A stretch of 64,000 nucleotides of DNA from Streptomyces sp. SID8374. GTDB taxonomy: Bacteria; Actinomycetota; Actinomycetes; Streptomycetales; Streptomycetaceae. The notes under the pieces are model-generated. The model saw nothing but the letters and a program-made list of their open reading frames with translations, was not told the DNA's origin and ran no database searches. Positions 24,494 through 33,663 of this stretch are shown in pieces. The stretch is taken from contig NZ_WWGH01000001.1 of NCBI RefSeq assembly GCF_009865135.1, positions 2,108,001 through 2,172,000 of the forward strand, in the 5' to 3' direction. The stretch's first letter is position 1; the number at the start of each line of letters is the position of its first letter. The translations under genes and the position numbers were made by a program.

Positions 24494-26020
24494 TCAGTGC
24501 TTCAGATCCGCCCGGAGTACGGGGTCGGAGGCGCGGGCCCACACCTCGGGCAGCTCGCGCTCCCGGGCCTCGGCGGTGGCCTCCTCGTGCCCGTACAGAA
24601 GTCCCCAGGTGAACGTGGTCTCCCCGGCCTCGTGGGACTGGATCGCGAGGGTGCGCAGGGCCTCGCGGGCCACCACGCTGTCCTGGTGGTCGCCGAGGAG
24701 GGACTGCACGGCCTTCACCCGCTTGGCGAACCGCTTGGCGGGCTTTCCTAGGGCGGGCTTGGCCGCGTCGCCCGCGTACCGGGCGCGCTTGGCGGCCTTG
24801 CGGGCCTCGTGCATCGCGGTGTCCCGCTCGGGGCCCGGCGGGTGCTCCAGGGCGTGGTCCATGCGGCGCGCGAGCTTCTCGTAGTCCTTGAGCACCGCGC
24901 GCGGCAGGGCCTTCTGGGGGGCCCGGGAGGCGGCGGGGCGAAGAGGCGGGTCGGCGCTGAGCGCGTCCAGGGTGTCGAGGAGGGCGAGATACCGCTTCCC
25001 GTCCAGTACGTCGATGATCCTGCGGCGCGATCCGGTGCGGCGGGCGGCCGACCAGACCTGGAGGCGGCCGCGGACCGGGCCGAGGACCAGGGTGGCGGGG
25101 AGGGCCTCGGTGCGGTCGCCGAGGCGCTTGTCGAGGACCTCCTGGTCGCGGTCGACGCCCAGTTCACCGGCGAGCCACTTGAGCTCGGCGCCGATGGGAT
25201 CGGTGACCCCGCGGTCCAGGATCTTGCGGTACGTCTTGAAGGCGCTGCGCAACCTGCGGGTCGCCACGCGCATCTTGTGCACGGAGTCGGGCAGGTCGCG
25301 GCGGACGGCGGGGTCGAGGCGGACGATCGTGTCGATCTGCTTGCGTACGTAGGCGAGGACGTGGTCGCCCGCGGTGTGCGGGTCCTCCTCCGTCCGCCTC
25401 TTCTCCTCGCGTACGGGAGCCGTCTCCGCCAGCGCCCTGGCCAGCTTCGACGACGACCCCGAGGGGCGCACCCCGGCCTTGCGGAGCCGCTTCTCGACCG
25501 CGTCCAGGAAGGCGGGGTCGCCGTCGTCGGCCAGCTCCACCTCGATCTCGGTCCAGGTGGTGGTGGCCCCGGTCCCCTCCCCCGCCAGCCGTTCGGCGCA
25601 GACGGTGTCGACGCTGACCTCGGCGAGGAGGGTGCCGTCGTCGTCCGTGAGGTGCTGGACGTCACGGGAGGTGAGCAGGCGGACGACGGGGGCCGGTTCG
25701 CTGTGGCGGAGGCGCGAGCGGAGCAGGGCCGCGAAGGAGCGCGGCAGGGTGTCGGCCAGCGGTTCGTGGAGTTCGTCTCGGATGCCGGTGGCGACGGGGA
25801 ACTTCAGGTGCCAGCCCTCGTCGGCCCCGCCGGTCCTGCGGCGCAGGGTGAGGGAGCCGGCGGCGAGGCGGAGGTCGGCGGTGTCGTGGTAGACGGCGTC
25901 CAGCTCCGTGACGCCGCGCTCGACGACCCGGCCGACCCCGGCCACCCGGCTCAGGTCGGGCAGCCGGGTGGCGTCGGTGGCTTCGTACTTCCGCTCGATC
26001 TCGCGCTTGGTGTCCGCCAT
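24494..26020 (-). CDS. CYTH and CHAD domain protein
   Basis: 508 residues. The N-terminal CYTH domain (1-205) has the triphosphate-tunnel signature E7-I-E9-R-K11 and basic/acidic strands (LTLRRRTGG, WTEIEVEL). The CHAD domain (about 218-500) is an Arg/Lys-rich alpha-helical bundle with conserved histidines (SVHKMRVATRRLRSAFKTY; AMHEARKAAKRARY; LLGDHQDSVVA). CYTH enzymes cut inorganic or organic triphosphates, and CHAD domains bind polyphosphate, so a role at polyphosphate granules is likely. Starts at ATG 26020 with GGTAGG upstream. It lies 52 bp upstream of the radical SAM gene and 25 bp after rodA, so it may be co-transcribed with the mre cluster. Confidence 0.93.
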   Translation of the reverse strand: MADTKREIERKYEATDATRLPDLSRVAGVGRVVERGVTELDAVYHDTADLRLAAGSLTLRRRTGGADEGWHLKFPVATGIRDELHEPLADTLPRSFAALLRSRLRHSEPAPVVRLLTSRDVQHLTDDDGTLLAEVSVDTVCAERLAGEGTGATTTWTEIEVELADDGDPAFLDAVEKRLRKAGVRPSGSSSKLARALAETAPVREEKRRTEEDPHTAGDHVLAYVRKQIDTIVRLDPAVRRDLPDSVHKMRVATRRLRSAFKTYRKILDRGVTDPIGAELKWLAGELGVDRDQEVLDKRLGDRTEALPATLVLGPVRGRLQVWSAARRTGSRRRIIDVLDGKRYLALLDTLDALSADPPLRPAASRAPQKALPRAVLKDYEKLARRMDHALEHPPGPERDTAMHEARKAAKRARYAGDAAKPALGKPAKRFAKRVKAVQSLLGDHQDSVVAREALRTLAIQSHEAGETTFTWGLLYGHEEATAEARERELPEVWARASDPVLRADLKH

Positions 26021-26045
26021 ATACGGACACCTACCCCCATCGGGT

Positions 26046-27239
26046 TCAGGCAGACATCGGCCGCTGCACCCTGATCGACTGCAACAGCCCGATGGCGACC
26101 CAGACGGCGAACATCGAGGACCCTCCGTAGGAGACGAAGGGCAGCGGCAGACCGGCCACCGGCATGATGCCGAGCGTCATGCCGATGTTCTCGAAGGACT
26201 GGAAGGCGAACCAGGCGATGATTCCGGCGGCGACGACCGTGCCGTACAGCTCGGTCGTCTCGCGGGCGATCCGGCAGGCTCGCCACAGGACGACACCGAG
26301 CAGGGCGATGATCAGCCCGGCGCCGAGGAAGCCCAGCTCCTCACCGGCGACCGTGAAGACGAAGTCCGTCTGCTGCTCGGGGACGAACTGGCCGGTGGTC
26401 TGGGTGCCCTGGAAGAGCCCGGTGCCGAAGAGGCCGCCGGAGCCGATCGCGATCCGGGCCTGGTTGGTGTTGTAGCCGACGCCGGCCGGGTCGAGTGCCG
26501 GGTTGGCGAAGGCGGCGAAGCGGGCGATCTGGTAGTCGTCCAGCAGCCCGAGCTGCCAGACCGAGACGGCTCCCGCCGCCCCCGCGCCGAGCAGGCCGAA
26601 GACCCAGCGGTTGGAGGCGCCGGAGGCCAGCAGGACGCCGAGGACGATGACGGCCATCACCATCACCGAGCCGAGGTCCGGCATCAGCATGACGACGGCC
26701 ATCGGGACGGCCGCGATGCCGAGCGCCTTGGCGACGGTCCGGTGGTCGGGGTGGGCCTGGTCGCCCGCGTCGACGCGGGCGGCGAGCAGCATCGCCATCC
26801 CGAGGATGATGGTGATCTTGGTGAACTCGGAGGGCTGGATCGAGAATCCGGCCGGGAGCTTGATCCACGCGTGGGCGCCGTTGACGGTGGTGCCGAGCGG
26901 GGTGAGGACGGCGAGGACCAGCAGCACCGAGATGCCGTAGAGGACCGGGACGGCCCCGCGCAGGGTGCGGTGGCCGAGCCAGATCGTGCCGATCATCAGG
27001 GCCAGGCCGATGCCGGTGTTGAGGGCGTGCCGGAGGAGGAAGAAGTACGGGTCGCCCTGGGTGAGGTGGTCGCGGTTGCGGGTCGCGGACCACACGAGCA
27101 GCGAGCCGAGGAAGGAGAGCGCGAGCGCGGCTCCCAGCAGCGGCCAGTCCAGCCGCCGCGCGAGGGAGTCGCGGGCGGTCAGCTTGGCCCAGGAGCCCCG
27201 CTCGGGGGCGTACCGGGAGACGGAGAATCCACCTGCCAT
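26046..27239 (-). CDS. rodA: RodA-type SEDS peptidoglycan polymerase (Sfr in Streptomyces)
   Basis: A 397-residue FtsW/RodA/SpoVE integral membrane protein, about ten helices. Conserved stretches include SEFTKI, LMPDLGSVMV, LFGTGLFQGTQT, FVPEQQTDFVFT, GEELGFLGA, and the PFVSYGGSSM motif near the end. SEDS proteins polymerise glycan strands together with a class B PBP, here the adjacent mrdA. The ATG at 27239 overlaps the mrdA stop by one base (TGATG), with GGGAGG upstream; the longer frame to 27584 lies inside mrdA. In Streptomyces this gene (sfr) belongs to the spore-wall synthesis complex with MreBCD and PBP2. Confidence 0.95.
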   Translation of the reverse strand: MAGGFSVSRYAPERGSWAKLTARDSLARRLDWPLLGAALALSFLGSLLVWSATRNRDHLTQGDPYFFLLRHALNTGIGLALMIGTIWLGHRTLRGAVPVLYGISVLLVLAVLTPLGTTVNGAHAWIKLPAGFSIQPSEFTKITIILGMAMLLAARVDAGDQAHPDHRTVAKALGIAAVPMAVVMLMPDLGSVMVMAVIVLGVLLASGASNRWVFGLLGAGAAGAVSVWQLGLLDDYQIARFAAFANPALDPAGVGYNTNQARIAIGSGGLFGTGLFQGTQTTGQFVPEQQTDFVFTVAGEELGFLGAGLIIALLGVVLWRACRIARETTELYGTVVAAGIIAWFAFQSFENIGMTLGIMPVAGLPLPFVSYGGSSMFAVWVAIGLLQSIRVQRPMSA

Positions 27240-29458
27240 CAGGGCCGCCTCCCGGTCATCGCCGGTGATCCGGTGAGTCCCGGCTGGCCCGGGGGCTGCG
27301 GGATCAGGTTCTCGGGGTCGGCCTCCTGGCCTTCGGGCTGCGTCGGGACGGGGTTGTACGGCTTGATCTTCGGGGCGTGGATCGATCCGTCGGGCTGGAC
27401 CTTCGGCAGCGCCCTCTGGGGCTTGGGCAGCAGGGCCTTCTTCACATCCTGGTTGCCCTCGGCGTCGAGGCCGTAGAGCGCGTCGTAGATCTTGCGGACG
27501 GCGGGCCCGGAGGCGCCGGAGCCGGTGCCGCCCTGGGAGATCGTCATGACGATGGTGAAGTCGTCGGTGTAGGTGGCGAACCACGAGGTGGTCTGCTTGC
27601 CGTAGACCTGCGCGGTGCCGGTCTTGGCGCGCATCGGGATCTTGTCCTGCGGCCAGCCGCCGAACCGCCAGGCGGCGGTGCCGCCGGGCTCCACGACCGA
27701 ACGCAGCCCCTTGTCGAGGTCCTTGATGGTCTGGGCGTTGACGGGCAGCTTGCCGGTGGTCCTGGGCTTGATCTCCTGGACCGACTTGCCGTCCGGGCTG
27801 ATCACGGCCTTGCCGACGGTGGGCGCGTGCAGGGTGCCGCCGTTGCTGATGGCGGCGTAGGCGGTGGCCATCTGGATGGGGGTGACGAGGACGTCACCCT
27901 GGCCGATGGCGTAGTTGATGCTGTCGTAGGCCTTGAGCTGGTTGCCCTCCAGGCAGCTCTCGTACGCGATCTGCTGCACGTACGTGCCGCCCTTCTTGCC
28001 CTCCTTGCACCAGGCGTCCTTGTTCGCCTTCCAGAAGTCCTGCTTCCACTTGCGGTCCGGGATGCGGCCCTTGACCTCGTTGGGCAGGTCGATGCCGGTC
28101 TCGGCGCCGAGGCCGAAGTCACGGGCGGTCGTGTAGAACCAGTTCTTGGCGTCCTTCTTCGGCTTTATGCCGCCGTCCTTGACCCACTCCTCGTGGCCGA
28201 GGCGGTAGAAGACGGTGTTGCACGAATACTTGAGCGCGTCCCCGAGGGTGATGGGGCCGTGCCCCTGGGACTCGAAGTTGGCGAAGGTCTGGCTGCCGAG
28301 GCTGTAGGAGCTGCTGCACTCGTAGCGGTCGTCGAAGGCGTGGCCGCCGCGCACGGCGGCGCTCGCGGAGACCACCTTGAAGATGGAGCCGGCGGGCGCC
28401 TGGCCCTGGATGCCCCGGTTGAGCAGCGGGTAGTTGGACTTCTTGCTGGTGAGCTTGGCGTACTGCTTGCCGGAGATGCCGCCGACCCAGTCGTTGGGGT
28501 CGTAGTCGGGCTGGGAGGCCATCGAGACGATCCGGCCGGTCTTGGACTCCATGACGACGACGGCGCCGGAGTCGGCCTCGTACTTGCGGCCGGTGATCTT
28601 GTCGGTCTCCTGGCGGACGGTCTTCATCGCCTGCGCCAGCTCGTACTCGGCGACCGCCTGGACCCGGGCGTCGAGGCTGGTGACGAGGTTGGAGCCGGGC
28701 ACCGCCGGGTCGTTCTCCGCCTCGCCCATGACGCGGCCGAGGTTGTCGACCTCGTAGCGGGTGACGCCCGCCTTGCCGCGCAGCTCCTTGTCGTACGTCC
28801 GCTCCAGGCCCGAGCGGCCGACCTGGTCCGAGCGCAGATACGGCGAGGGGCCGTCCTTCGCCTTCTGGATCTCCTCGTCGGTGACGGGCGACAGATAGCC
28901 GAGGACCTGCGCGGTCTTCGCCTTGCCGGGTGCGGCGTAGCGGCGTACGGCGGTGGGTTCGGCGGTGATGCCGGGGAAGTCCTCGGCGCGCTCGCGGATC
29001 TGGAGGGCCTGCTGGGTGGTGGCCTCGTCGGTGACCGGGATCGGCTGGTAGGGCGAGCCGTTCCAGCAGGGCTGGGGGGTCTTGGCGTCGCAGAGGCGGA
29101 CCTTGTCCCGCACGTCCTGGGGCTTCATGTCCAGGACCTCGGCGAGCCGGGTGAGGACGCCGACGCCGTCGTCCTTCATCTTCAGCAGCTCGGTGCGGCT
29201 CGCGGAGACGACGAGCCGGGTCTCGTTGTCGGCGAGCGGTACGCCGCGCGCGTCGAGGATCGACCCGCGCACGGCGGGCTGGACGACCTGCTGTACGCCG
29301 TTGCCGGCCGCTTCGGCGGTGTACTCGTCGCCGTTGCGGATCTGGAGGTACCAGAGGCGGCCGCCGAGGGTGAGCAGCAGGGAGAAGACGAGGACCTGGA
29401 TGACGATGAGCCGGATCTGGACCCGCTGGGTCCGTCCGGTCTCGGGAATGTTGCTCAC
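27239..29458 (-). CDS. mrdA: Penicillin-binding protein 2 (class B transpeptidase)
   Basis: A 739-residue class B PBP. One N-terminal membrane anchor (about 15-36), a pedestal domain with the RGSILDARG motif (64-72), and a transpeptidase domain with S358-I-F-K361, S412-C-N414 and K612-T-G614. The tail is Pro-rich and ends in the periplasm-equivalent side. It cross-links peptidoglycan made by the RodA partner encoded immediately downstream. GTG start at 29458, with GGGGGC upstream. All catalytic residues are intact. The insertion around 428-510 with extra cysteines (C484, C502) is larger than in the E. coli enzyme. In Streptomyces it acts mainly in spore-wall formation. Confidence 0.95.
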   Translation of the reverse strand: MSNIPETGRTQRVQIRLIVIQVLVFSLLLTLGGRLWYLQIRNGDEYTAEAAGNGVQQVVQPAVRGSILDARGVPLADNETRLVVSASRTELLKMKDDGVGVLTRLAEVLDMKPQDVRDKVRLCDAKTPQPCWNGSPYQPIPVTDEATTQQALQIRERAEDFPGITAEPTAVRRYAAPGKAKTAQVLGYLSPVTDEEIQKAKDGPSPYLRSDQVGRSGLERTYDKELRGKAGVTRYEVDNLGRVMGEAENDPAVPGSNLVTSLDARVQAVAEYELAQAMKTVRQETDKITGRKYEADSGAVVVMESKTGRIVSMASQPDYDPNDWVGGISGKQYAKLTSKKSNYPLLNRGIQGQAPAGSIFKVVSASAAVRGGHAFDDRYECSSSYSLGSQTFANFESQGHGPITLGDALKYSCNTVFYRLGHEEWVKDGGIKPKKDAKNWFYTTARDFGLGAETGIDLPNEVKGRIPDRKWKQDFWKANKDAWCKEGKKGGTYVQQIAYESCLEGNQLKAYDSINYAIGQGDVLVTPIQMATAYAAISNGGTLHAPTVGKAVISPDGKSVQEIKPRTTGKLPVNAQTIKDLDKGLRSVVEPGGTAAWRFGGWPQDKIPMRAKTGTAQVYGKQTTSWFATYTDDFTIVMTISQGGTGSGASGPAVRKIYDALYGLDAEGNQDVKKALLPKPQRALPKVQPDGSIHAPKIKPYNPVPTQPEGQEADPENLIPQPPGQPGLTGSPAMTGRRP

Positions 29459-29557
29459 TGGGTGCCCCCGGTGGTGGTCCGGCTGGGGGTACGGGGGCCG
29501 TCCCCCGGGAGATGCGGCCTCACGCGGTGCCCCCGGTGTCCTTCGTCGCGTACGGCT

Positions 29558-30223
29558 TCACAGTCGCTTGACCCCCTTGATGCGGCCCGCGCGGGCGGCG
29601 CGGCTGCGGGCGGCCTTCATGCGCAGGCCGCCGCGCTGGTTGCCGATGCGCAGCCCGGTACCCGAGGCGAGCCAGCCCGCGGCGACGTCGTTGGAGCCGC
29701 CGGACGCCTCGGAGAGCGGGTCGTTCTCGGTGCGTCTGGCCAGCGCCATGATCAGCGGCACGGTGAAGGGCGCCAGCAGCAGGTCGTAGACGAGGGCGGT
29801 GAGCAGCAGGCTGCCCAGGCCCACGTGGCGGGCGGCCGTGTCGCCGACGAGGGCGCCGACGCCCGCGTACATCAGGGTCGACCCGAGCGCGGCGGCGACC
29901 ACCACGGCCATCGGGGCGAAGGCCGACTTGAGCTGCCCGTTCTCCGGCCGGGCGAGGCCCGCGAGGTAGCCGATGACGCAGAGCACCAGGGCGTAGCGTC
30001 CGGCGGCGTGGTCGGCGGGGGGTGCGAGGTCGGCGAGGAGGCCCGCGCCGAAGCCGATGAGGGAGCCGCTGACCGGCCCGTACACGAAGGCGAGTCCGAG
30101 GACGGTGAGGAGCAGCAGGTCGGGGACGGCGCCGGGGAGCTGGAGGCGGGCGAGGACGGAGACCTGGACGACGAGGGCGACGACGACCAGGGCGGTGGAG
30201 AGCAGAGTCCGGTTGAGGCGCAT
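29558..30223 (-). CDS. mreD: Rod shape-determining protein MreD
   Basis: 221 residues with five or six membrane helices in the first 165 residues (begins MRLNRTLLSTALVVVALVVQVSVLA; family features FVYGPVSGSLIGFGAGLLADL and YDLLLAPF). A basic C-terminal tail of about 50 residues follows, longer than in rods such as E. coli. MreD links MreC to the RodA-PBP2 pair in the membrane. ATG 30223 lies 11 bp after the mreC stop; a 99-bp gap separates it from mrdA. Confidence 0.93.
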   Translation of the reverse strand: MRLNRTLLSTALVVVALVVQVSVLARLQLPGAVPDLLLLTVLGLAFVYGPVSGSLIGFGAGLLADLAPPADHAAGRYALVLCVIGYLAGLARPENGQLKSAFAPMAVVVAAALGSTLMYAGVGALVGDTAARHVGLGSLLLTALVYDLLLAPFTVPLIMALARRTENDPLSEASGGSNDVAAGWLASGTGLRIGNQRGGLRMKAARSRAARAGRIKGVKRL

Positions 30224-30234
30224 AGGGATCAGCT

Positions 30235-31275
30235 CTACTCCTGGTCGTTTGCCGCGTTGTCGGGTTGGCCGTTGCCCTGCTGGTCGCCGGCGGCTTCACC
30301 GTCCCCCGGCTTCTCGTTGATGTTGCCGACGACCTTGCCCGAGCCGTCGACGAGGTCGCCGTTGGGCTGGACGGTGACGGTGACCGTGGGGGTCGGCTTG
30401 GGCTTCGTCTTGACGGGCTGCTTGGGCAGGACGGCGTCGCGGGGGTCGGAGCGCGGGGCCTGGACGACGACGCCGACGATGTCGAGTTTGGTGAACCCGA
30501 CGTACGGCTTCACATAGACGGTCCGGGTGAGCGCGCCGCCCGAGGGGTCGACGCGGACGACCTCGCCGACGGGGACCCCGGGCACGAAGGGCTTGTCCTT
30601 GCTGGAGCCGAAGGTGACGAGCCGGTCGCCCGCCTTCACCTTGGCCTTGCCGTTGAGGAACTGGACCGAGAGCGGGCGCGAGCCCTGGCCGGTGGCGAAG
30701 CCGAGCTCGTCGGTCTTCTCCATCCGGGTGCCGACGGTGAAGTCCGGGTCGTTGGCGAGCAGGACCGTGGAGGTGCTGGGGCCGACGGTGGTGACCCGCC
30801 CGACCAGCCCCTCACCGTTGAGCACGGTCATGTCGCGGCGGATGCCGTCGTTCGCCCCGGCGTCGATGGTGATCGTCCAGGAGAAGCCCTGGGCCGCCCC
30901 TATGGCGATGACCTCGGCGCCCTTGATGCCGTACTGTCCGGCGCCCGCGTTCTTCAGCATGGCGTCCAGCTGGCGGACGCGGCTGTTGGTGCGGTCGTCG
31001 CTGCCGAGCTTGGCCTTCAGCGCGGCGTTCTCCTGCTCCAGGGCAGAGATCCGGTCGTGCCGTTTGCCGGAGTCCCGTACCGCCCCTATGGCGTTGCCCA
31101 CCGGGTCGACCGCCGCCGCGACGCCGTTCTCCACGGGTCCGAAGACCGTGGCCGCGGCATGCCGTGCGCCGTCGACCGGTGAGCCTTCGCCGCCTCGGAT
31201 ATCCACCGTGATCAGGGCGAATGCGATGGCGATCAGCAGCACCAGGAGCAGCCGGCTCTCTCGTGTGTCCCTCAC
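30235..31275 (-). CDS. mreC: Rod shape-determining protein MreC
   Basis: 346 residues: a single membrane anchor (about 8-26), a coiled coil with HDRISALEQENAALKAKL (73-90), and the paired beta-barrel domain with LVGRVTTVGPSTSTVLLANDPDF and VTFGSSKDKPFVPGVPVG. A disordered Pro/Thr and Gln/Asn-rich tail follows from about 285, as in other actinobacteria. MreC scaffolds PBP2 and RodA outside the membrane. GTG start at 31275, with GAGGAAGG upstream at a rather long spacing. Next gene mreD follows at 11 bp. Confidence 0.94.
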   Translation of the reverse strand: MRDTRESRLLLVLLIAIAFALITVDIRGGEGSPVDGARHAAATVFGPVENGVAAAVDPVGNAIGAVRDSGKRHDRISALEQENAALKAKLGSDDRTNSRVRQLDAMLKNAGAGQYGIKGAEVIAIGAAQGFSWTITIDAGANDGIRRDMTVLNGEGLVGRVTTVGPSTSTVLLANDPDFTVGTRMEKTDELGFATGQGSRPLSVQFLNGKAKVKAGDRLVTFGSSKDKPFVPGVPVGEVVRVDPSGGALTRTVYVKPYVGFTKLDIVGVVVQAPRSDPRDAVLPKQPVKTKPKPTPTVTVTVQPNGDLVDGSGKVVGNINEKPGDGEAAGDQQGNGQPDNAANDQE

Positions 31276-31444
31276 GTGCGGCGGCCGTGCCTTCCTCGTC
31301 GGAATGTTCGTGCCTGTGTGTACGTGGCTGTCGTGACGTCAGCACCCGTGTGCTGCCGTACCTGTACAGCAACGATCTATATCAACGATCCGGCGGGCGG
31401 AGCCGCAGCGTCCGCGCGCCGGATCGGGTGGTGTCGTGTCTGTC

Positions 31445-32465
31445 CTACCGGCGGGGCTGGGCGTCCAGCACCTGCTGGAGCGCCTCGAACTCCTCGACGC
31501 ACTTGCCGGAGCCGAGCGCCACGGAGTCCAGCGGGTCCTCGGCGATGTGGATCGGCATGCCCGTCTCGCGGCGGAGCCGCTCGTCCAGGCCGCGGAGCAG
31601 TGCGCCGCCGCCCGTGAGGACGATGCCGCGGTCCATGATGTCGCCGGAGAGCTCGGGCGGGCACTTGTCGAGGGTCGTCTTCACCGCGTCGACGATCGCG
31701 TTGACCGGCTCCTCGATCGCCTTGCGGACCTCGGCGGCCGAGATGACGACCGTCTTGGGCAGCCCGGAGACCAGGTCGCGGCCGCGGATCTCGGTGTGCT
31801 CGTCCTTGTCCATGTCGTACGCCGAACCGATCGTGATCTTGATCTGTTCGGCGGTCCGCTCACCGAGGAGGAGCGAATACTCCTTCTTGATGTGCTGGAT
31901 GATCGCGTTGTCCAGCTCGTCACCGGCGGTCCGGATCGACTGGGCGGTGACGATCCCGCCGAGCGAGATCACCGCGACCTCGGTGGTGCCGCCACCGATG
32001 TCGACGACCATGTTGCCGGTGGCCTCGTGGACCGGCAGGCCGGAGCCGATGGCCGCGGCCATGGGCTCCTCGATGATGTGCACCTGGCGCGCGCCGGCCT
32101 GCGTCGATGCCTCGATGACGGCGCGGCGCTCCACCCCGGTGATGCCGGAGGGCACGCAGACGACGACCCGGGGGCGGGCCAGGTAGCGGCGCTTGTGGAT
32201 CTTGAGGATGAAGTAGCGGAGCATGCGCTCCGTGATCTCGAAGTCGGCGATCACGCCGTCCTTCAGGGGCCGCACGGCAACGATGTTGCCGGGCGTGCGC
32301 CCGATCATCTTCTTGGCCTCGGAGCCGACCGCCAGGATTCCGCCGGTGTTGGTGTTGATGGCCACGACGGACGGCTCGTTCAGAACGATGCCGCGCCCCC
32401 CTGACGTACACCAGCGTGTTGGCAGTCCCGAGGTCGATAGCCATGTCACGGCCGATGAACGACAT
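31445..32465 (-). pseudogene. mreB: mreB, interrupted by a +1 frameshift at a C6 run
   Basis: Actin-like MreB, but not open in one frame. From ATG 32465 (AAGGGGA upstream) the chain reads [23 protein letters not shown] and then goes out of frame. The remainder, from [14 protein letters not shown] to the end VLDAQPRR at 31445, is perfect MreB in the next frame, including [14 protein letters not shown] and [13 protein letters not shown]. The break is at a run of six C on the plus strand (32396-32401); with five the gene would be 339 residues, the right length. So this is either a one-base homopolymer sequencing error or a true mutation. MreB organises the spore-wall machinery encoded by mreC, mreD, mrdA and rodA just downstream. 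Confidence 0.9.
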
Positions 32466-32697
32466 TGAGTTCCCCTTGTTCCCCATGAGGATGCGTCGGG
32501 CCTTCCCAGGTAGCGAAGATGGCTTGTTCTGGTAGGCGAGGTTGGCGCTGCGGGCGTGGAAGCTTCCATCGTAGTGCCGTATGCACGGACACAGCGCGAG
32601 GGTCCTTCGCCGGTGTGGGCGGAACGGGTGCCCGTCCTACCCATGGTGACGTTACGTCGGAGGGATGCGTTCCCGCGAACCCGAACCCTATGCCGAA

Positions 32698-32723
32698 GGG
32701 CGACCGAATTACTTCGGTCGCCC
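32698..32723 (-). terminator. Terminator of ndk
   Basis: A perfect 11-bp stem (32698-32708 with 32713-32723) and a TTAC loop, 30 bp after the ndk stop. It separates ndk from mreB, whose promoter must lie in the 32466-32697 stretch. Confidence 0.85.
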
Positions 32724-32753
32724 CAGGCAGGCAGCGCTGTTTGGCCGATCGGG

Positions 32754-33167
32754 TCAGGAAAGTCCCGGAAAGAAAAGCTTCAGTTCTCGCTCTGCGGACT
32801 CCTGCGAGTCCGAGGCGTGGATGAGGTTCTCCCGGGTGATCGTGCCGAAGTCACCGCGGATCGACCCGGGCGCGGCGGCGATCGGGTCGGTGGGGCCGGC
32901 CAGGGCGCGGATGCCCTCGATGACCCGCTCACCTTCGGCCACCAGGGCGACGACGGGGCCGGAGGCCATGAACTCCATGAGCGGCTCGTAGAACGGACGG
33001 CCCTTGTGCTCGCCGTAGTGCTGCTCCAGCGTGTCGTGGTCCAGGGTGCGCAGCTCCAGCGCGGTGATCCGCCAGTCCGCCTTGCGCTCGATCCGGCCGA
33101 CGATCTCGCCGATCAGGCCGCGGCGGACCGCGTCGGGCTTGAGCAGGACGAGGGTGCGCTGGGTCAT
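32754..33167 (-). CDS. ndk: Nucleoside diphosphate kinase
   Basis: A 137-residue Ndk of normal length. It moves the gamma-phosphate of ATP to other NDPs through a phospho-histidine, H117 in the ENLIHASDS motif. The N-terminus ([18 protein letters not shown]) and the [15 protein letters not shown] segment are standard. ATG 33167 with AAGGAG upstream. Cytosolic. It stands as its own unit, ended by the hairpin at 32698. Confidence 0.98.
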   Translation of the reverse strand: MTQRTLVLLKPDAVRRGLIGEIVGRIERKADWRITALELRTLDHDTLEQHYGEHKGRPFYEPLMEFMASGPVVALVAEGERVIEGIRALAGPTDPIAAAPGSIRGDFGTITRENLIHASDSQESAERELKLFFPGLS

Positions 33168-33284
33168 GTGCGGCTCCTTGCAGACACTACGGGTGCGGTG
33201 AGGCGAGATTACAGGGGTACGGGACAGGGTCTGCGCCCGGGTTCACTCAGGGTCACCCTCGCACCCCGGGCACCTGCCGTCACA

Positions 33285-33656
33285 TCAGGCCGTGGCCCCG
33301 CCGGCCTCCTGCCGGTCCTGCTGGCCCTGCTGGTCCGCCCAGCGGGCCTTGACCTCGTCGATCTTGCGGCCGTAGTGGATGGAGGCCCACCACAGCCCGC
33401 CGAAGACCAGGCCGAGGATGAACATCATCGGGACCACGAAGCCGCTGAGGACCAGCGCGACCTGGAGCGCCCAGCCGAGCTGGACGCCACCGGGGCGGGT
33501 GAGCATCCCGCAGAGCAGCAGGGAGAGCACCATGCCCACCCCGCAGACGGTCCAGACCGCGGCCTGGGAGACGTCGTCCAGCTTCATCGCGACGAGTCCG
33601 GCGAAGCCGATCACGAAGAACTCACCGAGCAGCGTCGAGGCGCAGAGCGTACGCAT
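33285..33656 (-). CDS. DUF4233 membrane protein
   Basis: 123 residues with four hydrophobic helices (about 6-24, 33-52, 62-80, 80-95) and a charged, Gln-rich C-terminus. I know it as the DUF4233 protein found after folC in actinobacteria. Function unknown. ATG 33656 lies 7 bp after the folC stop, with GGAAGGGG inside the folC end as ribosome site, so the two are co-translated. The link to FolC is purely positional. Confidence 0.85.
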   Translation of the reverse strand: MRTLCASTLLGEFFVIGFAGLVAMKLDDVSQAAVWTVCGVGMVLSLLLCGMLTRPGGVQLGWALQVALVLSGFVVPMMFILGLVFGGLWWASIHYGRKIDEVKARWADQQGQQDRQEAGGATA

Positions 33657-33663
33657 CCCTGAC

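Noticed and set aside
31920..32465. Programmed frameshifting as an explanation of the split mreB
   Set aside because: MreB is normally one continuous frame, and the shift needed sits at a plain C6 run with no slippery heptamer or following structure I can see. Error or mutation is simpler.
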